NCBI RefSeq assembly: GCF_009299505.1
Contig: NZ_WBSM01000006.1
Coordinates: forward strand, 1-64,000
Direction: 5' to 3'
Source: Bifidobacterium ramosum
Lineage (GTDB): Bacteria; Actinomycetota; Actinomycetes; Actinomycetales; Bifidobacteriaceae
Length of the DNA: 64,000 bases
How positions within the stretch are numbered: the first letter of the stretch is position 1; the number at the start of each line of letters is the position of its first letter. The notes under the pieces were generated by a model that was not told where the DNA came from, searched no databases, and saw only the letters and a program-made list of their open reading frames with translations. Both the position numbers and the translations under genes were made by a program. Below, piece by piece: positions 50,669 to 59,844 of the stretch.

Positions 50669-51856
50669 ATGACCATTGCCACCGATCCCGCCGCACTGTC
50701 CGCCTCCGCCCGTGCCACCCGCGCCATCCACGCCGGGCAGGAGCCCGACCCCACGACCGGCGCCGTTGTCACCCCGATCTACATGACCTCCACGTTCAAG
50801 CAGGACGGTGTCGGCGGCCTGCGCCACGGCTACGACTACAGCCGCTCCGTCAACCCGACCCGCACCAGCTTCGACGAGCAGCTCGCCTCCGTCGAAGGCG
50901 CGAAGTACGCACTCTCGTTCTCCTCCGGCCTCGCCGCCATCGACGTGTTGCTGCGCTCGACCATCAAACCCGGCGACAACATCCTGCTCGGCAACGACGT
51001 GTACGGCGGCACCTACCGTCTGCTGTCGAAGGTGTTCGTGCCATGGGGCGTCGGCCTCGACGTGGTCGACATCACCGACCTGGCCGCGGTGGCCGCGGCG
51101 CTGGAAACCAAGCCGTACGCGTACCTTTGGGTCGAAACGCCGTCGAACCCGCTGCTCAACATCACCGACATCGCGGCCGTCTCGGCCCTCGCGCACGACC
51201 ACGGTGCCAAGGTCGTGGTCGACAACACGTTCGCCTCGCCGGTGCTGCAGCATCCGCTCGAGGAGGGGGCCGATGCGGTCGTGTACTCGACCACCAAGTA
51301 CATCGGCGGTCACTCCGACGTGGTCGGCGGCGCGGTGGTGCTCAACGACGAAGAGGTGCGCGATCAGGTGGCGTTCCTGCAGAACGCGGCCGGCGCGGTG
51401 CCGTCGCCGTTCGACTCGTGGCTCGACATCCGCGGCCTCAAGACCCTTGACCTGCGGGTCAAGCAACACAGCCGCAACGCGCTGAAGGTTGCGCAGTGGC
51501 TCGAATCGCAGCCGGCGGAACTGGTGGAGCGCGTGTGGTACCCGGGGCTGGAGTCGCACCCGGGCCACGAGATCGCCGCGCGCCAGATGCATGGCGGGTT
51601 CGGCGGCATGATCTCGGTGCAGATCGCCGCCGGATTCGAGGCGGCCAAGCGGTTCGCCGGGGCGACGCAGGTGTTCACGCTCGCCGAGTCGCTCGGCGGC
51701 GTCGAGTCGCTGATCGAGCATCCGGGCGCGATGACCCACGCCTCCGTGGCGGGCACCACGCTCGAGGTGCCGGCGAACCTGATCCGCCTGTCGGTCGGTC
51801 TGGAGGACGCCGACGACCTGATCGCCGATCTCGAACGGGCGTTCAAGGCGATCTGA
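50669..51856 (+). CDS. metB: Cystathionine gamma-synthase
   Basis: A 395-residue PLP enzyme of the Cys/Met family. TRAIHAGQEPDPTTGAVVTPIYMTSTF, YDYSRSVNPTRTSFDEQLASVEG, VYSTTKYIGGHSDVVGG (PLP lysine) and GVESLIEHPGAMTHAS agree closely with actinobacterial MetB/CGS. It joins an activated homoserine and cysteine to cystathionine, or runs in related beta/gamma-lyase directions. With the beta-synthase upstream, cells could interconvert Cys and homocysteine both ways. CAAGGAG lies before ATG 50669. Expression is probably governed by the Cys-leader attenuator of the operon. A palindrome cluster follows. Confidence 0.92.
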   Translation: MTIATDPAALSASARATRAIHAGQEPDPTTGAVVTPIYMTSTFKQDGVGGLRHGYDYSRSVNPTRTSFDEQLASVEGAKYALSFSSGLAAIDVLLRSTIKPGDNILLGNDVYGGTYRLLSKVFVPWGVGLDVVDITDLAAVAAALETKPYAYLWVETPSNPLLNITDIAAVSALAHDHGAKVVVDNTFASPVLQHPLEEGADAVVYSTTKYIGGHSDVVGGAVVLNDEEVRDQVAFLQNAAGAVPSPFDSWLDIRGLKTLDLRVKQHSRNALKVAQWLESQPAELVERVWYPGLESHPGHEIAARQMHGGFGGMISVQIAAGFEAAKRFAGATQVFTLAESLGGVESLIEHPGAMTHASVAGTTLEVPANLIRLSVGLEDADDLIADLERAFKAI

Positions 51857-51948
51857 CCGGGGCTTGGGGTTTGTACGGTTCGGTGTCCCGTCGGGGTGTT
51901 GATTCGCCGTCTCGGTGTCCCATCGAACCGTCGAACCGTTGAACCGTG

Positions 51949-52152
51949 CGGGGCTTTCCGCAAACTGAGAGGCAGATCGCGGTGTGTGCATGGGTCTTTC
52001 TCCAAACTCAGAGGCAATGTTTTCTGGACAACAACGCGGGTCATGGGAGTTCGGGGGTGTGTCGTACGGGTCTGTCGGCATGTGACTGCCTCTGAGTTTG
52101 GAGAAAGACCCCGGCGAAGCCCGTAATCTGCCTCTCAGTTTGGAGAAAGCGG
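51949..52152. repeat. Family B nested palindromes, site 2
   Basis: The inner arms are perfect over 25 bases: 51992-52016 (GGGTCTTTCTCCAAACTCAG...) and 52087-52111. The outer arms are 51949-51977 and about 52123-52152, with mismatches. The design matches site 1 at 1563-1767. In the middle, site 1 reads TTTCGCGAAACTGAG and site 2 TTTCTCCAAACTCAG, each matched by its own partner arm. The region fills the metB-recQ gap. Confidence 0.88.
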
Positions 52153-52198
52153 GGTTCCGCTCCTGCGGCACGCCCGCCATCGCCTACACTGGGGAGTC

Positions 52199-54262
52199 AT
52201 GACAGACAACGCGGCGGCGCTGGGCGCACTTAAACGGTATTTCGGCTACGACTCGTTCCGACCCGGCCAATCCGGACTCGTCGAGGCGATCCTCGCCGGC
52301 CGCGACGTGCTCGGCGTCATGCCCACCGGCGCCGGCAAATCCGTGTGCTACCAGATTCCCGCCATGCTGCTGCCCGGCGTCACCGTCGTGATCTCACCGC
52401 TCATCTCCCTCATGCGCGATCAGGTCGACGGTCTCAACGACGCCGGCATCCCCGCCGCGTTCGTCAACACCACGCAAAGCCCCGACGAACAGGGCATGGT
52501 GCTCGCGCAGGCCGCCCGCGGCGACGTGAAACTGCTGTACGTCGCCCCCGAACGCCTCGAAACCGACCGGTTCCGCGAGTTCGCCGCCCGCACGCCCATC
52601 GCCCTCGTCGCCGTGGACGAGGCGCACTGCGTCTCCCAATGGGGCCAGGACTTCCGTTCCTCGTACCTCGGCATCGGCGAGTTCATCGCCGGCCTGCCGT
52701 CGCGTCCGGTCGTCGCCGCGTTCACCGCCACCGCCACCGAACGCGTGCGCCGCGACATCGTCGCCATGCTGGGGCTTAATACTCCGCAGGTCACGGTCAC
52801 CGGATTCGACCGCGACAACCTGTATTTCGACGTCATCAAGATGGAGACCAAGCGCAAGGCCGCATGGGTGGCGGCCTACGTGGCCGAGCATGCGGACGAG
52901 TCCGGCATCGTGTACTGCGCCACGCGCAAGGAGACCGAGGCGCTCGCCGCCGCGTTGAACCGCACGGTGCCGGTGCTGCGCGGCGTGTCAGCGGGCGGCA
53001 ACGGCACCGCCGGCTCCGTCAGGACCGATTCGGCACAGCTCGAGTCCCCGTCCCTCGGCCCGATCGCCGTCGCCTACCATGGCGGCATGGCGGCCGACGA
53101 GCGCAACCGTGCCCAGCGCGACTTCGTCACCGACCGCATTCCCGTGGTCGTCGCCACCAACGCGTTCGGCATGGGCATCGACAAGTCGAATGTGCGCTAC
53201 GTGATCCACCACAACATGCCCGGTTCGATCGAGGACTACTATCAGGAGGCCGGCCGTGCGGGCCGCGACGGCGAGCCGAGCCGCTGCACGCTGCTGTGGA
53301 ACGACGGCGACATCGCCACGCGCCGCCGTCTGCTCGACAGCGACTACGAGAACGACCGCATGACCCCCGAGGAGCAGGAGCGCAACCGCGCCAACAAGCG
53401 TCGCCTACTCGACGGCATGGTCGGCTACTGCCGCACCACCGACTGCCTGCACCGCTACATGACCCGCTACTTCGGCGAGACCGAGCCGGCGGACGATGGT
53501 ACCGGGAAAGCCGTGAAATGCAAGGGCGGCTGCACCAACTGCAACAGCACGTTCGAAACCCTCGACGTGACCGACGTCGCGCGCGCGATCAGCCGGTGCG
53601 TGCACGACGTGATGTACGACTGGGATGATCAGGGCCGTCCGACACGCGCCCCGATGCGGCAGGGACTCGGCTCTAGCAAGATTGTCGCCGTGCTGCGCGG
53701 GTCGCGTGCGCAGGATGTGACGTCGCGCGGCCTCGACCGCTGCCCGAGCTACGGGCGGCTGCGTGAGACGCCCGAGGCCCGGGTACGCGACGTGCTCAGC
53801 CAGATGACGACCGACGGGTTCCTGTTCGTGTCCGACGGTCGGCTGCCGATCGTCGGGTTCGGCGCGCGGGCCGCGGAAACGGTGGTCGACGGGTTCCATT
53901 ACGAGATCAAACGCGTGGAACGGGCGCAGCCGTCGTGCTCCGTCGCCTCGCGCGCGGCGGCTGGCGGGGGAGCGGCGGAAACCGGTCCCGCGCTCGGCTC
54001 ATTCGAGCCCGTGAGCGAGGGCGATGAGGCGCTGTTCCAGCGGTTGCGCGAGCTGCGCCGCGACATCGCGCAGGAGATCGGCAAGCCGCCGTACATCGTC
54101 TTCTCCGACAAGACGCTGCGCGACATGGCGCGGATCAAGCCGGTCACGGCCGCGCAGTTCCTAGCGGTCAATGGCGTGGGCGACAGCAAGCTCAAGCAGT
54201 ACGGCCAGCGGTTCATGGAGGCGATCGCCGCGTTCGACGTCGACGGCGGCGCCGCGGACTGA
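52199..54262 (+). CDS. recQ: ATP-dependent DNA helicase RecQ
   Basis: A 687-residue superfamily 2 helicase. The sequence shows FGYDSFRPGQ (motif 0), MPTGAGKSVCYQIPA (Walker A), VDEAHCVSQWGQDFR (DEAH) and FTATATE. Motifs V-VI are VATNAFGMGIDKSNVRYVIHHNMP and YYQEAGRAGRDGEPS. The RecQ-C region includes Cys zinc ligands (CLHRY...CKGGCTNC). A C-terminal HRDC domain (~600-685, FQRLRELRRDIAQ) follows. It unwinds DNA 3'-5' in recombinational repair. A Ser/Gly-rich insertion interrupts the helicase core near residue 265. A -10-like TACACT close to ATG 52199 suggests a near-leaderless transcript. Confidence 0.95.
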   Translation: MTDNAAALGALKRYFGYDSFRPGQSGLVEAILAGRDVLGVMPTGAGKSVCYQIPAMLLPGVTVVISPLISLMRDQVDGLNDAGIPAAFVNTTQSPDEQGMVLAQAARGDVKLLYVAPERLETDRFREFAARTPIALVAVDEAHCVSQWGQDFRSSYLGIGEFIAGLPSRPVVAAFTATATERVRRDIVAMLGLNTPQVTVTGFDRDNLYFDVIKMETKRKAAWVAAYVAEHADESGIVYCATRKETEALAAALNRTVPVLRGVSAGGNGTAGSVRTDSAQLESPSLGPIAVAYHGGMAADERNRAQRDFVTDRIPVVVATNAFGMGIDKSNVRYVIHHNMPGSIEDYYQEAGRAGRDGEPSRCTLLWNDGDIATRRRLLDSDYENDRMTPEEQERNRANKRRLLDGMVGYCRTTDCLHRYMTRYFGETEPADDGTGKAVKCKGGCTNCNSTFETLDVTDVARAISRCVHDVMYDWDDQGRPTRAPMRQGLGSSKIVAVLRGSRAQDVTSRGLDRCPSYGRLRETPEARVRDVLSQMTTDGFLFVSDGRLPIVGFGARAAETVVDGFHYEIKRVERAQPSCSVASRAAAGGGAAETGPALGSFEPVSEGDEALFQRLRELRRDIAQEIGKPPYIVFSDKTLRDMARIKPVTAAQFLAVNGVGDSKLKQYGQRFMEAIAAFDVDGGAAD

Positions 54263-54390
54263 CCGTTTGCCGCCCGTCCCACGCCGGCACGTCCATCTGA
54301 CTCGCGCCGTCCCGGAAGTTCACCCATCATTCACGGTCGCGTCCCGGCCGCACCACGACCCGTACAATTCGGTGCGCTAGACCGGGAGCC

Positions 54391-55743
54391 ATGACGACGT
54401 GGATCTCGAGCCGCCCGGTCATGGCCGGCGGCAAGTCGGCGCGGCTGGACTACGCGCAGACGTTCTCCATCGGATTCGGCATGCTGGCCGTCGCCTCCGC
54501 GTGGGCGATGGTCAACGCGTTCGTACCGCTCAAACTCAAGGAACTCGCCCTGCCCACGGTCGCCGTGGGCATCGTCATGGGCATCGACAACCTCTGCGGC
54601 TTCACCATCCAGCCCCTGTGTGGCCTGCTGTCCGACCGCGTGCGCACCCGTTGGGGCCGGCGCATTCCGTTCGCCCTGTTCGCCATCCCGCCGGCGGCCC
54701 TGTGCCTGATGCTCATCTCGATGGCGCCCGACGCGCCGCTGACGATCGCCGCCGTGATCGCGTACGCGGTGCTCATGGCCACCTGCCGTGCGCCGATCGT
54801 CGCGCTCATGCCCGACGTGACCGCGTCGCCCCTGCGCACGCGCGCGAACGGCGTCATCAACTTCATGGGATCGATCGGCAACGTGCTCGCGCTTGGCGGC
54901 GGCAGTCTGCTATACCGCCGTTTCGGCATGTCCGTAGCGTTCGCGGCCGGCTCGCTGATCATGGTCGCCGCGCTCGCCGCACTGGCATCGCTGGTGCGCG
55001 AGCCCGCGGCCCATCGCACCCGTCCGGGGGAGCGGGCCCGGCTGCCGTTTGTCAGTTGGCGCGAACTGCGTGCGTCGGTCATGCCGCGGCTCGATCTCGA
55101 CGCCGAGGCGCGCCGCAGCTTCATGCTGATCGTGGCCGTGCTGTTCCTGTACACGATGGGCGGCAACGCGATCGAAACGTACTTCACGCTGTATGCGGTC
55201 CATGATCTGGGTCTGGATCCGGCGACGGCCGGCGGCGACCTCGTCTGGTTCGCGGCCGGCGGCCTGCTGTTCGCGATCCCGGCCGGCATCGTCGGCGGTC
55301 GGATGGGCCGACGCAACACGCTGGGCCTGGGCTTGTCGGTCGCGATATGCATGCTCACGCCCATGCCATGGATCGGCGAGGCGTCGCTCATCCCGTGCCT
55401 CGCGTTCGTGTTCGGCGCGGTCTACATGCTGGTGTTCGTCAACGCGCTGCCGTGGATCGCCGAACTCGGCGGCGATGAGCATGTCGGCGCGATGACGGCC
55501 TACTACTATCTCGCCACGTGCGCCGGCGCGGCGATCAGTCCGACGTTGTTCGGCCTGATCCAGCAATCGACCGGCGAATACCGGTGGATGTTCCTGTATG
55601 CGGCGGCCGGATTCGCGATGGCGCTCGCATGCATGCCGTTCATCACGCGCGGCGAGGCCGACGGCGCGCGTGCGCCGCTGCCGTCGCTGCCGCGTCCGCT
55701 GGCGGTCAAGCCCGCGGCGAAGGCGGCGGTCGCCGGTCTATGA
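54391..55743 (+). CDS. MFS permease, sugar/GPH-like
   Basis: A 450-residue 12-span permease. [26 protein letters not shown] is the loop 2-3 motif of the sucrose/GPH-like group, and [11 protein letters not shown] is its second-half counterpart. The substrate is unknown. A possible -10 (TACAAT near 54363) lies upstream of ATG 54391. The stop is about 50 bases before luxS, so luxS may be partly co-transcribed. Import of a sugar is the default reading. Export of a signalling or waste compound next to luxS cannot be excluded. Confidence 0.8.
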   Translation: MTTWISSRPVMAGGKSARLDYAQTFSIGFGMLAVASAWAMVNAFVPLKLKELALPTVAVGIVMGIDNLCGFTIQPLCGLLSDRVRTRWGRRIPFALFAIPPAALCLMLISMAPDAPLTIAAVIAYAVLMATCRAPIVALMPDVTASPLRTRANGVINFMGSIGNVLALGGGSLLYRRFGMSVAFAAGSLIMVAALAALASLVREPAAHRTRPGERARLPFVSWRELRASVMPRLDLDAEARRSFMLIVAVLFLYTMGGNAIETYFTLYAVHDLGLDPATAGGDLVWFAAGGLLFAIPAGIVGGRMGRRNTLGLGLSVAICMLTPMPWIGEASLIPCLAFVFGAVYMLVFVNALPWIAELGGDEHVGAMTAYYYLATCAGAAISPTLFGLIQQSTGEYRWMFLYAAAGFAMALACMPFITRGEADGARAPLPSLPRPLAVKPAAKAAVAGL

Positions 55744-55793
55744 TGGGAGGCGACGACGGTGGCCCCGTCATGCCCCGTCATAAGGAGGACGAT

Positions 55794-56276
55794 ATGGCAG
55801 ACAAGCCCGTGGTGGAGAGTTTCCAGCTGGATCATACGAAGGTCAAGGCGCCGTACGTGCGCTACATCGACACGCAGACCGGCCCCAACGGCGACGTGAT
55901 CTCGAACTACGACCTGCGTCTCGTGCAGCCGAACGAGAACGCGATCCCGACCGGCGGCCTGCATACGATCGAGCACACGATCGCCGTGCTGCTGCGCGAG
56001 CGCATCCCCGGCTACATCGACTGCTCGCCGTTCGGATGCCGCACCGGCTTCCACCTGCTGACGTGGGGCACGCATTCGACCGAGGACGTGGCGAAGGCGC
56101 TCAAGGAGTCGCTCGAGTTCATCGCCTATCAGGCCACGTGGGACGACGTGCCGGCCACGACGATCGAAAGCTGCGGCAACTACCGCGACCACAGCCTGTT
56201 CACGGCGAAGGAGTGGTGCAAGGACATCCTCGCCAAGGGCATCAGCTCCGATCCGTTCGAGCGCAAGATCGTCTGA
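55794..56276 (+). CDS. luxS: S-ribosylhomocysteine lyase
   Basis: A 160-residue zinc enzyme with the diagnostic H57-TIE-H61 metal motif and the third ligand Cys in [29 protein letters not shown] opens the LuxS fold and [15 protein letters not shown] holds the catalytic Cys. It splits S-ribosylhomocysteine into homocysteine and DPD, the autoinducer-2 precursor, within the activated methyl cycle. Homocysteine can feed the MetY/MetB/CBS-type enzymes encoded upstream. TAAGGAGG gives ATG 55794 a very strong ribosome site. Two hairpins follow. Proximity to recQ is typical of bifidobacteria. Confidence 0.96.
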   Translation: MADKPVVESFQLDHTKVKAPYVRYIDTQTGPNGDVISNYDLRLVQPNENAIPTGGLHTIEHTIAVLLRERIPGYIDCSPFGCRTGFHLLTWGTHSTEDVAKALKESLEFIAYQATWDDVPATTIESCGNYRDHSLFTAKEWCKDILAKGISSDPFERKIV

Positions 56277-56287
56277 CGTCTGTGGTT

Positions 56288-56386
56288 TCCGGTCCTTCGG
56301 ATATCAGATATCGGGGACCGGATGCGATCGGAGATGGCGACGCCCGGCATGCCGTCCGTTGTGACGGGTGCCGGGCGTCGTTTTGT
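56288..56386 (+). terminator. Two hairpins after luxS
   Basis: TCCGGTCC...GGACCGGA (56288-56322) with GGATATCAGATATC inside, then CGACGCCCGGCA...TGCCGGGCGTCG (about 56338-56380) followed by TTTTG. The second is a good intrinsic terminator, lying between convergent luxS and the GntR gene. Confidence 0.82.
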
Positions 56387-56407
56387 TATGCGGATTGCGG
56401 ACGTGTC

Positions 56408-57166
56408 TCAGCGTTCGCCGTTCGCGCCGAGCTTCATGATCGCGGCGTCGGATTCGTCCACGATCCGGCGCATCGCCGATTCGGCGCCGGCCCCATCGCC
56501 TTTGCGGATGAGCGCGGCGATCTCGACGTGGAGGTTGAGCGCGTTCTGATCGGCCGTTTTGGGCATGAGCTCGTGCTGGGTGCGCCCTTCGAGCGTGGTG
56601 ACGATGACGTCGCCGAGTTCGGCGAACATTCGGTTGCCAGACGCCTGCAGCAGCGTGCGGTGGAACAGCATGTCGGCGTCGAGGTAGTCCTGTTCATCGG
56701 CGTGGTCGGAGTGCGAGACCATGCCGATCGCCGCCTCGGTGAGCGTGCCCCATTGGGCGGGCGTCGCCGCGTGGGCCGCGAGTCGCGCCGCGAGCGGTTC
56801 GACGGCCGCGCGCAGCTGCGACAGTTCGTGCAGCGCGTCAAGCCGGTGGGTGCCGCGCAGCCGCCAGCGGATGACCTGCGGATCGAACAGGTTCCATCGG
56901 TCGATCGGGTTGACGGTCGCGCCGGTTTTGCGTTTGACGCTCACCAGTCCCATGGATTCCAGCACGCGGGTGGCCTCGCGGGTCACGGTGCGCGACGGCG
57001 TGGCGTCGCCGTCCATCGCCGGATCCGGCAGCCGGTCGCCGACGGCGATGTCGCCGTTGACCACGGCCATGCCCCACTCCTCGAGCAGCCGGTCGTGCAA
57101 TGGCCGGTCCGCGGCGTCGCGGTGGTCGGTCGTCCGGGCCGTTCCGGTCGTCATCTGTACAGTCAT
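56408..57166 (-). CDS. GntR-family (FadR/FCD subfamily) regulator, probably of gluconate genes
   Basis: A 252-residue regulator. The N-terminal winged helix (residues ~20-90) includes LLEEWGMAVVNGDIAVGDRLP and SRTVTREATRVLESMGLVSVKRKTGATVNP. The C-terminal FCD domain (~115-245) has RAAVEPLAARLAA, DADMLFHRTLLQASGNRMFAEL and LHVEIAALIRKGD, with Asp/His metal or ligand residues. It is divergent from gntK, so control of gluconate use through 6-phosphogluconate or gluconate binding is likely. The start could be ATG 57166 or 57154, and no strong ribosome site separates them. Confidence 0.87.
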   Translation of the reverse strand: MTVQMTTGTARTTDHRDAADRPLHDRLLEEWGMAVVNGDIAVGDRLPDPAMDGDATPSRTVTREATRVLESMGLVSVKRKTGATVNPIDRWNLFDPQVIRWRLRGTHRLDALHELSQLRAAVEPLAARLAAHAATPAQWGTLTEAAIGMVSHSDHADEQDYLDADMLFHRTLLQASGNRMFAELGDVIVTTLEGRTQHELMPKTADQNALNLHVEIAALIRKGDGAGAESAMRRIVDESDAAIMKLGANGER

Positions 57167-57247
57167 ACCGTCCAGTATCGCACATACGACATGATCAACG
57201 ACGTTTATTTATGGCATACATAATCAGCGTGTTGTCTGTGTATCGTA

Positions 57248-57276
57248 TTGCGTAATATAAAACATGATGATATAGT
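57248..57276 (+). promoter_or_regulatory. Candidate gntK promoter
   Basis: TTGCGT (57248-57253) and TATAGT (57271-57276) have 17 bases between them, within a markedly AT-rich divergent region (57180-57330). The start would lie about 115 bases before gntK. GntR binding sites are expected nearby, but I see no convincing palindrome. Confidence 0.55.
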
Positions 57277-57396
57277 GATAATCGGCATATGAAATACATC
57301 TACGTAATGTAAACGTCATACAAAAACAGGCGACTTATGACCGACGCGACGACTGTGCGGCCGGCCATGCGCACGCGAACGACAAAGGAGTATCCG

Positions 57397-57960
57397 ATGA
57401 CCACGTCCGATCTCATCTCGGCCAACACCATTCCGGAAGGCTACTTCGCGCACACCAAGCCCATCGCCATCATCATGGGCGTGTGCGGCTGCGGCAAGAC
57501 CACCGTCGCCGAGCATCTCGCCGCCGAACTCGGCGTCAAATACGCCGAAGCCGATGACTTCCACCCCAAGGCCAACATCGAGAAGATGGCCGCCGGCCAC
57601 CCGCTCACCGACGAGGACCGCTGGCCGTGGCTCGACGCGCTCGCCGCATGGATCGACCAGCGCATCGCCGCGGGGGAGCCGGCCGTCGTCACCTGCTCAG
57701 CGCTCAAGAAGGTCTATCGCGACCGCCTGCGCCGCAAGGGCGTCGTGTTCGTGTACATGAAGGGCACCTACGACGAGGTGCTCGCGCGCATGTCCGGCCG
57801 CAAGGGCCACTTCATGAAGACCAGCATGCTCCAGTCGCAGTTCGACATCCTCGAGGAGCCGGGTGCGGATGAAGTGCACGTCGACGTCGAGATCGGCCAC
57901 GGCACCACGCCCGATCAGGAGGCCGCCGCGGTCGTTGCGGCGCTTGGGCTGCACGACTGA
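57397..57960 (+). CDS. gntK: Gluconokinase
   Basis: A 187-residue P-loop kinase with Walker A GVCGCGKT (28-35), YAEADDFHPKANIEKMAAGHPLTDEDRWPWLDAL (gluconate site), TCSALKKVYRDRLR and the lid GRKGHFMKTSMLQSQFDILEEP. All are diagnostic for GntK. It phosphorylates gluconate to 6-phosphogluconate with ATP in the cytosol. AAAGGAG at 57384-57390 fixes ATG 57397 over the in-frame ATG 57337. It is followed by gnd, giving a two-step route from gluconate to ribulose 5-phosphate. No gluconate permease is adjacent. Confidence 0.95.
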   Translation: MTTSDLISANTIPEGYFAHTKPIAIIMGVCGCGKTTVAEHLAAELGVKYAEADDFHPKANIEKMAAGHPLTDEDRWPWLDALAAWIDQRIAAGEPAVVTCSALKKVYRDRLRRKGVVFVYMKGTYDEVLARMSGRKGHFMKTSMLQSQFDILEEPGADEVHVDVEIGHGTTPDQEAAAVVAALGLHD

Positions 57961-57969
57961 GCCGTGCGG

Positions 57970-58053
57970 CCTGCGGGACTCGCCCAATCCCACCCAACTT
58001 CAACCCACTCACTCAAACAGTTCACCCAACCAACTCACCCCAACAACCACACC
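57970..58053 (+). other. G-poor unstructured leader between gntK and gnd
   Basis: About 80 bases, rich in C and A with only a few G, run up to the ribosome site AAGGAAGG. They form no visible hairpin. They resemble the 50566-50655 stretch in composition and place. Confidence 0.45.
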
Positions 58054-58071
58054 AAGGAAGGTGCATCCATC

Positions 58072-58965
58072 ATGCAAATGGGAATGATCGGCCTCGGCCG
58101 CATGGGCGGCAACATGGTCAAGCGACTGCGCGAAGGCGGCCACGAGATCGTCGGCTTCGACATGAACCCCGACTCCGGCCGCGACGTCGACTCGCTCGAG
58201 GCGCTCGTCGGCGCGCTGAAGACCCCGCGTGTCGTGTGGGTCATGGTGCCGGCCGGCGTGCCCACCGAATCCACGATCGCCAAACTCGGCGAGCTGCTCG
58301 AACCGGGCGACATCGTCGTGGACGGCGGCAACTCCAAGTACACCGAGGATCGCGAGCATGCGGCCTCGCTCGCCCAGCGCGGCATCGGCTTCCTCGACTG
58401 CGGCGTCTCCGGCGGCGTGTGGGGCGCGGAACGCGGCTACGCGCTCATGGTCGGCGGCTCGGCCGAGGACTACGCCACCGTGCTGCCGATCTTTGAGACC
58501 CTGAAGCCGAAAGGCGAGTATGGCCTCGTGCACGCCGGCCCGGTCGGTGGCGGCCACTTCGCAAAGATGGTGCACAACGGCATCGAATACGGCATGATGC
58601 AGGCGTTCGGCGAGGGTTTCGCCACGATGATGCGCAGCGAATACGTGACCGACCCGGCCAAGACGATGGCCTCGTGGCGTTCCGGCTCGGTCGTCGCCAG
58701 CTGGCTGCTCGACCTGTTCGAGAACGCGACCAAGGACGACCCGACCCTGCACAACGTGCCGCCGGTCGCCAACGAATCCGGCGAGGCCAAGTGGATGGTC
58801 GAGGCGGCCCTCGAACTCGGCGTGCCCACGCCAACCACCGCGGCGGCCCTGTGGCAGCGTCAGGATTCGCGCGGCGCGGCCGACGACATCCTGCGCGTCG
58901 TCACGGCCCTGCGCGCCCAGTTCGGCGGCCACGTCACCAAGGTCGACGAGATCGCCACGCATTGA
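58072..58965 (+). CDS. gnd: 6-phosphogluconate dehydrogenase, decarboxylating (short type)
   Basis: A 297-residue enzyme: GLGRMGGNMVKRL (NAD(P) loop), DGGNSKYTEDREHAASLAQRGIGFLDCGVSGGVWGAERGYALMVGG (substrate site) and catalytic Lys in HFAKMVHNGIEYGMMQAFGEG. It is the short GndA/YqeC-like form, lacking the long C-terminal helical domain of the 470-residue enzymes, and often prefers NAD. It converts 6-phosphogluconate to ribulose 5-phosphate, CO2 and NAD(P)H. The Asp-containing FDMNPDSGRD after strand 2 favours NAD, as an inference. AAGGAAGG precedes ATG 58072. It forms an operon with gntK. Confidence 0.93.
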   Translation: MQMGMIGLGRMGGNMVKRLREGGHEIVGFDMNPDSGRDVDSLEALVGALKTPRVVWVMVPAGVPTESTIAKLGELLEPGDIVVDGGNSKYTEDREHAASLAQRGIGFLDCGVSGGVWGAERGYALMVGGSAEDYATVLPIFETLKPKGEYGLVHAGPVGGGHFAKMVHNGIEYGMMQAFGEGFATMMRSEYVTDPAKTMASWRSGSVVASWLLDLFENATKDDPTLHNVPPVANESGEAKWMVEAALELGVPTPTTAAALWQRQDSRGAADDILRVVTALRAQFGGHVTKVDEIATH

Positions 58966-59003
58966 CGGACGTGCCGGTCTGGCGTGCCGCATCCGTTCCC
59001 GGA

Positions 59004-59175
59004 CGGCCGTAACTCAACACTATGACGAATCTCATGTTGAGTTACGGCCGTTTCTGGGCTTGGAAACGGCCGTAACTCAACATGATGGCGTTCCTGTCAT
59101 TGAGTTACGGTCGTCCGCGCCTGCTGAAACGACCGTAACTCAACAGGACAGTGACGTTGTTGTTGAGATACGGCC
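59004..59175. repeat. Family C palindromes (three tandem copies, CCGTAACTCAACA arms)
   Basis: Hairpins lie at 59004-59050, 59065-59114 and 59129-59175, with arms CGGCCGTAACTCAACA and complement. Copy 2's right arm reads ATTGAGTTACGGTCG and copy 3's left arm GACCGTAACTCAACA, so G-U or single mismatches occur. They fill the gnd-GNAT gap together with a weak ribosome site. Confidence 0.82.
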
Positions 59176-59316
59176 TCCGCGGCGGTGCGATGACCGTACC
59201 GGATCGCGCCGACGGGCGACAGCGCGGATCGGACATGGAACGCCCGGACGGTTTGTGTAATGGGCGTGGTAGCCTATCGGCTCAGTTACGTATTCGCCAA
59301 GTCCGTGAGGTGAGCC

Positions 59317-59844
59317 GTGGTCGCCAATGCGTCCCCCAGAAAATTCCGTCATGCGACCATGCGTGACTTTCCGCAGATGCAGAAAATCTACGCCCACGCC
59401 CGCGAACTCATGGCCCGCAACGGCAATCCGACCCAGTGGGGCAACACCTTCCCGCGCGAGGAGGTCGTGCGCGACGACATCGCGCACGGGCGCACCATGC
59501 TGCTCGTCGACACCGTCGGCGGCCACGAACGCATCCTCGCGCAATTCGCCCTCTGCCCCGGCGAGGACCCGACCTACCAGCATATCGACGGCGCGTGGCT
59601 CGACAACGACACCTACGTCACCATCCACCGCATCGCCTCATCCGGGCTGGTCAAGCATGCCGCCCGCGACTGCATCCGCTGGGCACTGAAGCATTACGGC
59701 AACGTCCGCGCCGACACCCATCCCAACAACAAAGCCATGCAGCACGTGCTCGAAACCAGCGGTTTCGCCCGCTGCGGCCTTATCCAGCTCATCGACCGGC
59801 CCACCGACACCACGCGTATCGCCTACCAGCGCCACGAGTGGTAA
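59317..59844 (+). CDS. GNAT-family N-acetyltransferase
   Basis: A 175-residue acetyltransferase. FRHATMRDFPQMQKIYAHARELMARNGNPTQWG is the N-terminal GNAT part, TYVTIHRIASSGLVKHAARDCIRWAL holds the acetyl-CoA pyrophosphate loop region, and ADTHPNNKAMQHVLETSGFARCGLIQL is the C-terminal motif B. It transfers an acetyl group to an unknown amine in the cytosol. A GTG start at 59317 with GAGGTGAG upstream fits best, while ATG 59359 is a possible shorter start. It is a single gene. Confidence 0.87.
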   Translation: MVANASPRKFRHATMRDFPQMQKIYAHARELMARNGNPTQWGNTFPREEVVRDDIAHGRTMLLVDTVGGHERILAQFALCPGEDPTYQHIDGAWLDNDTYVTIHRIASSGLVKHAARDCIRWALKHYGNVRADTHPNNKAMQHVLETSGFARCGLIQLIDRPTDTTRIAYQRHEW

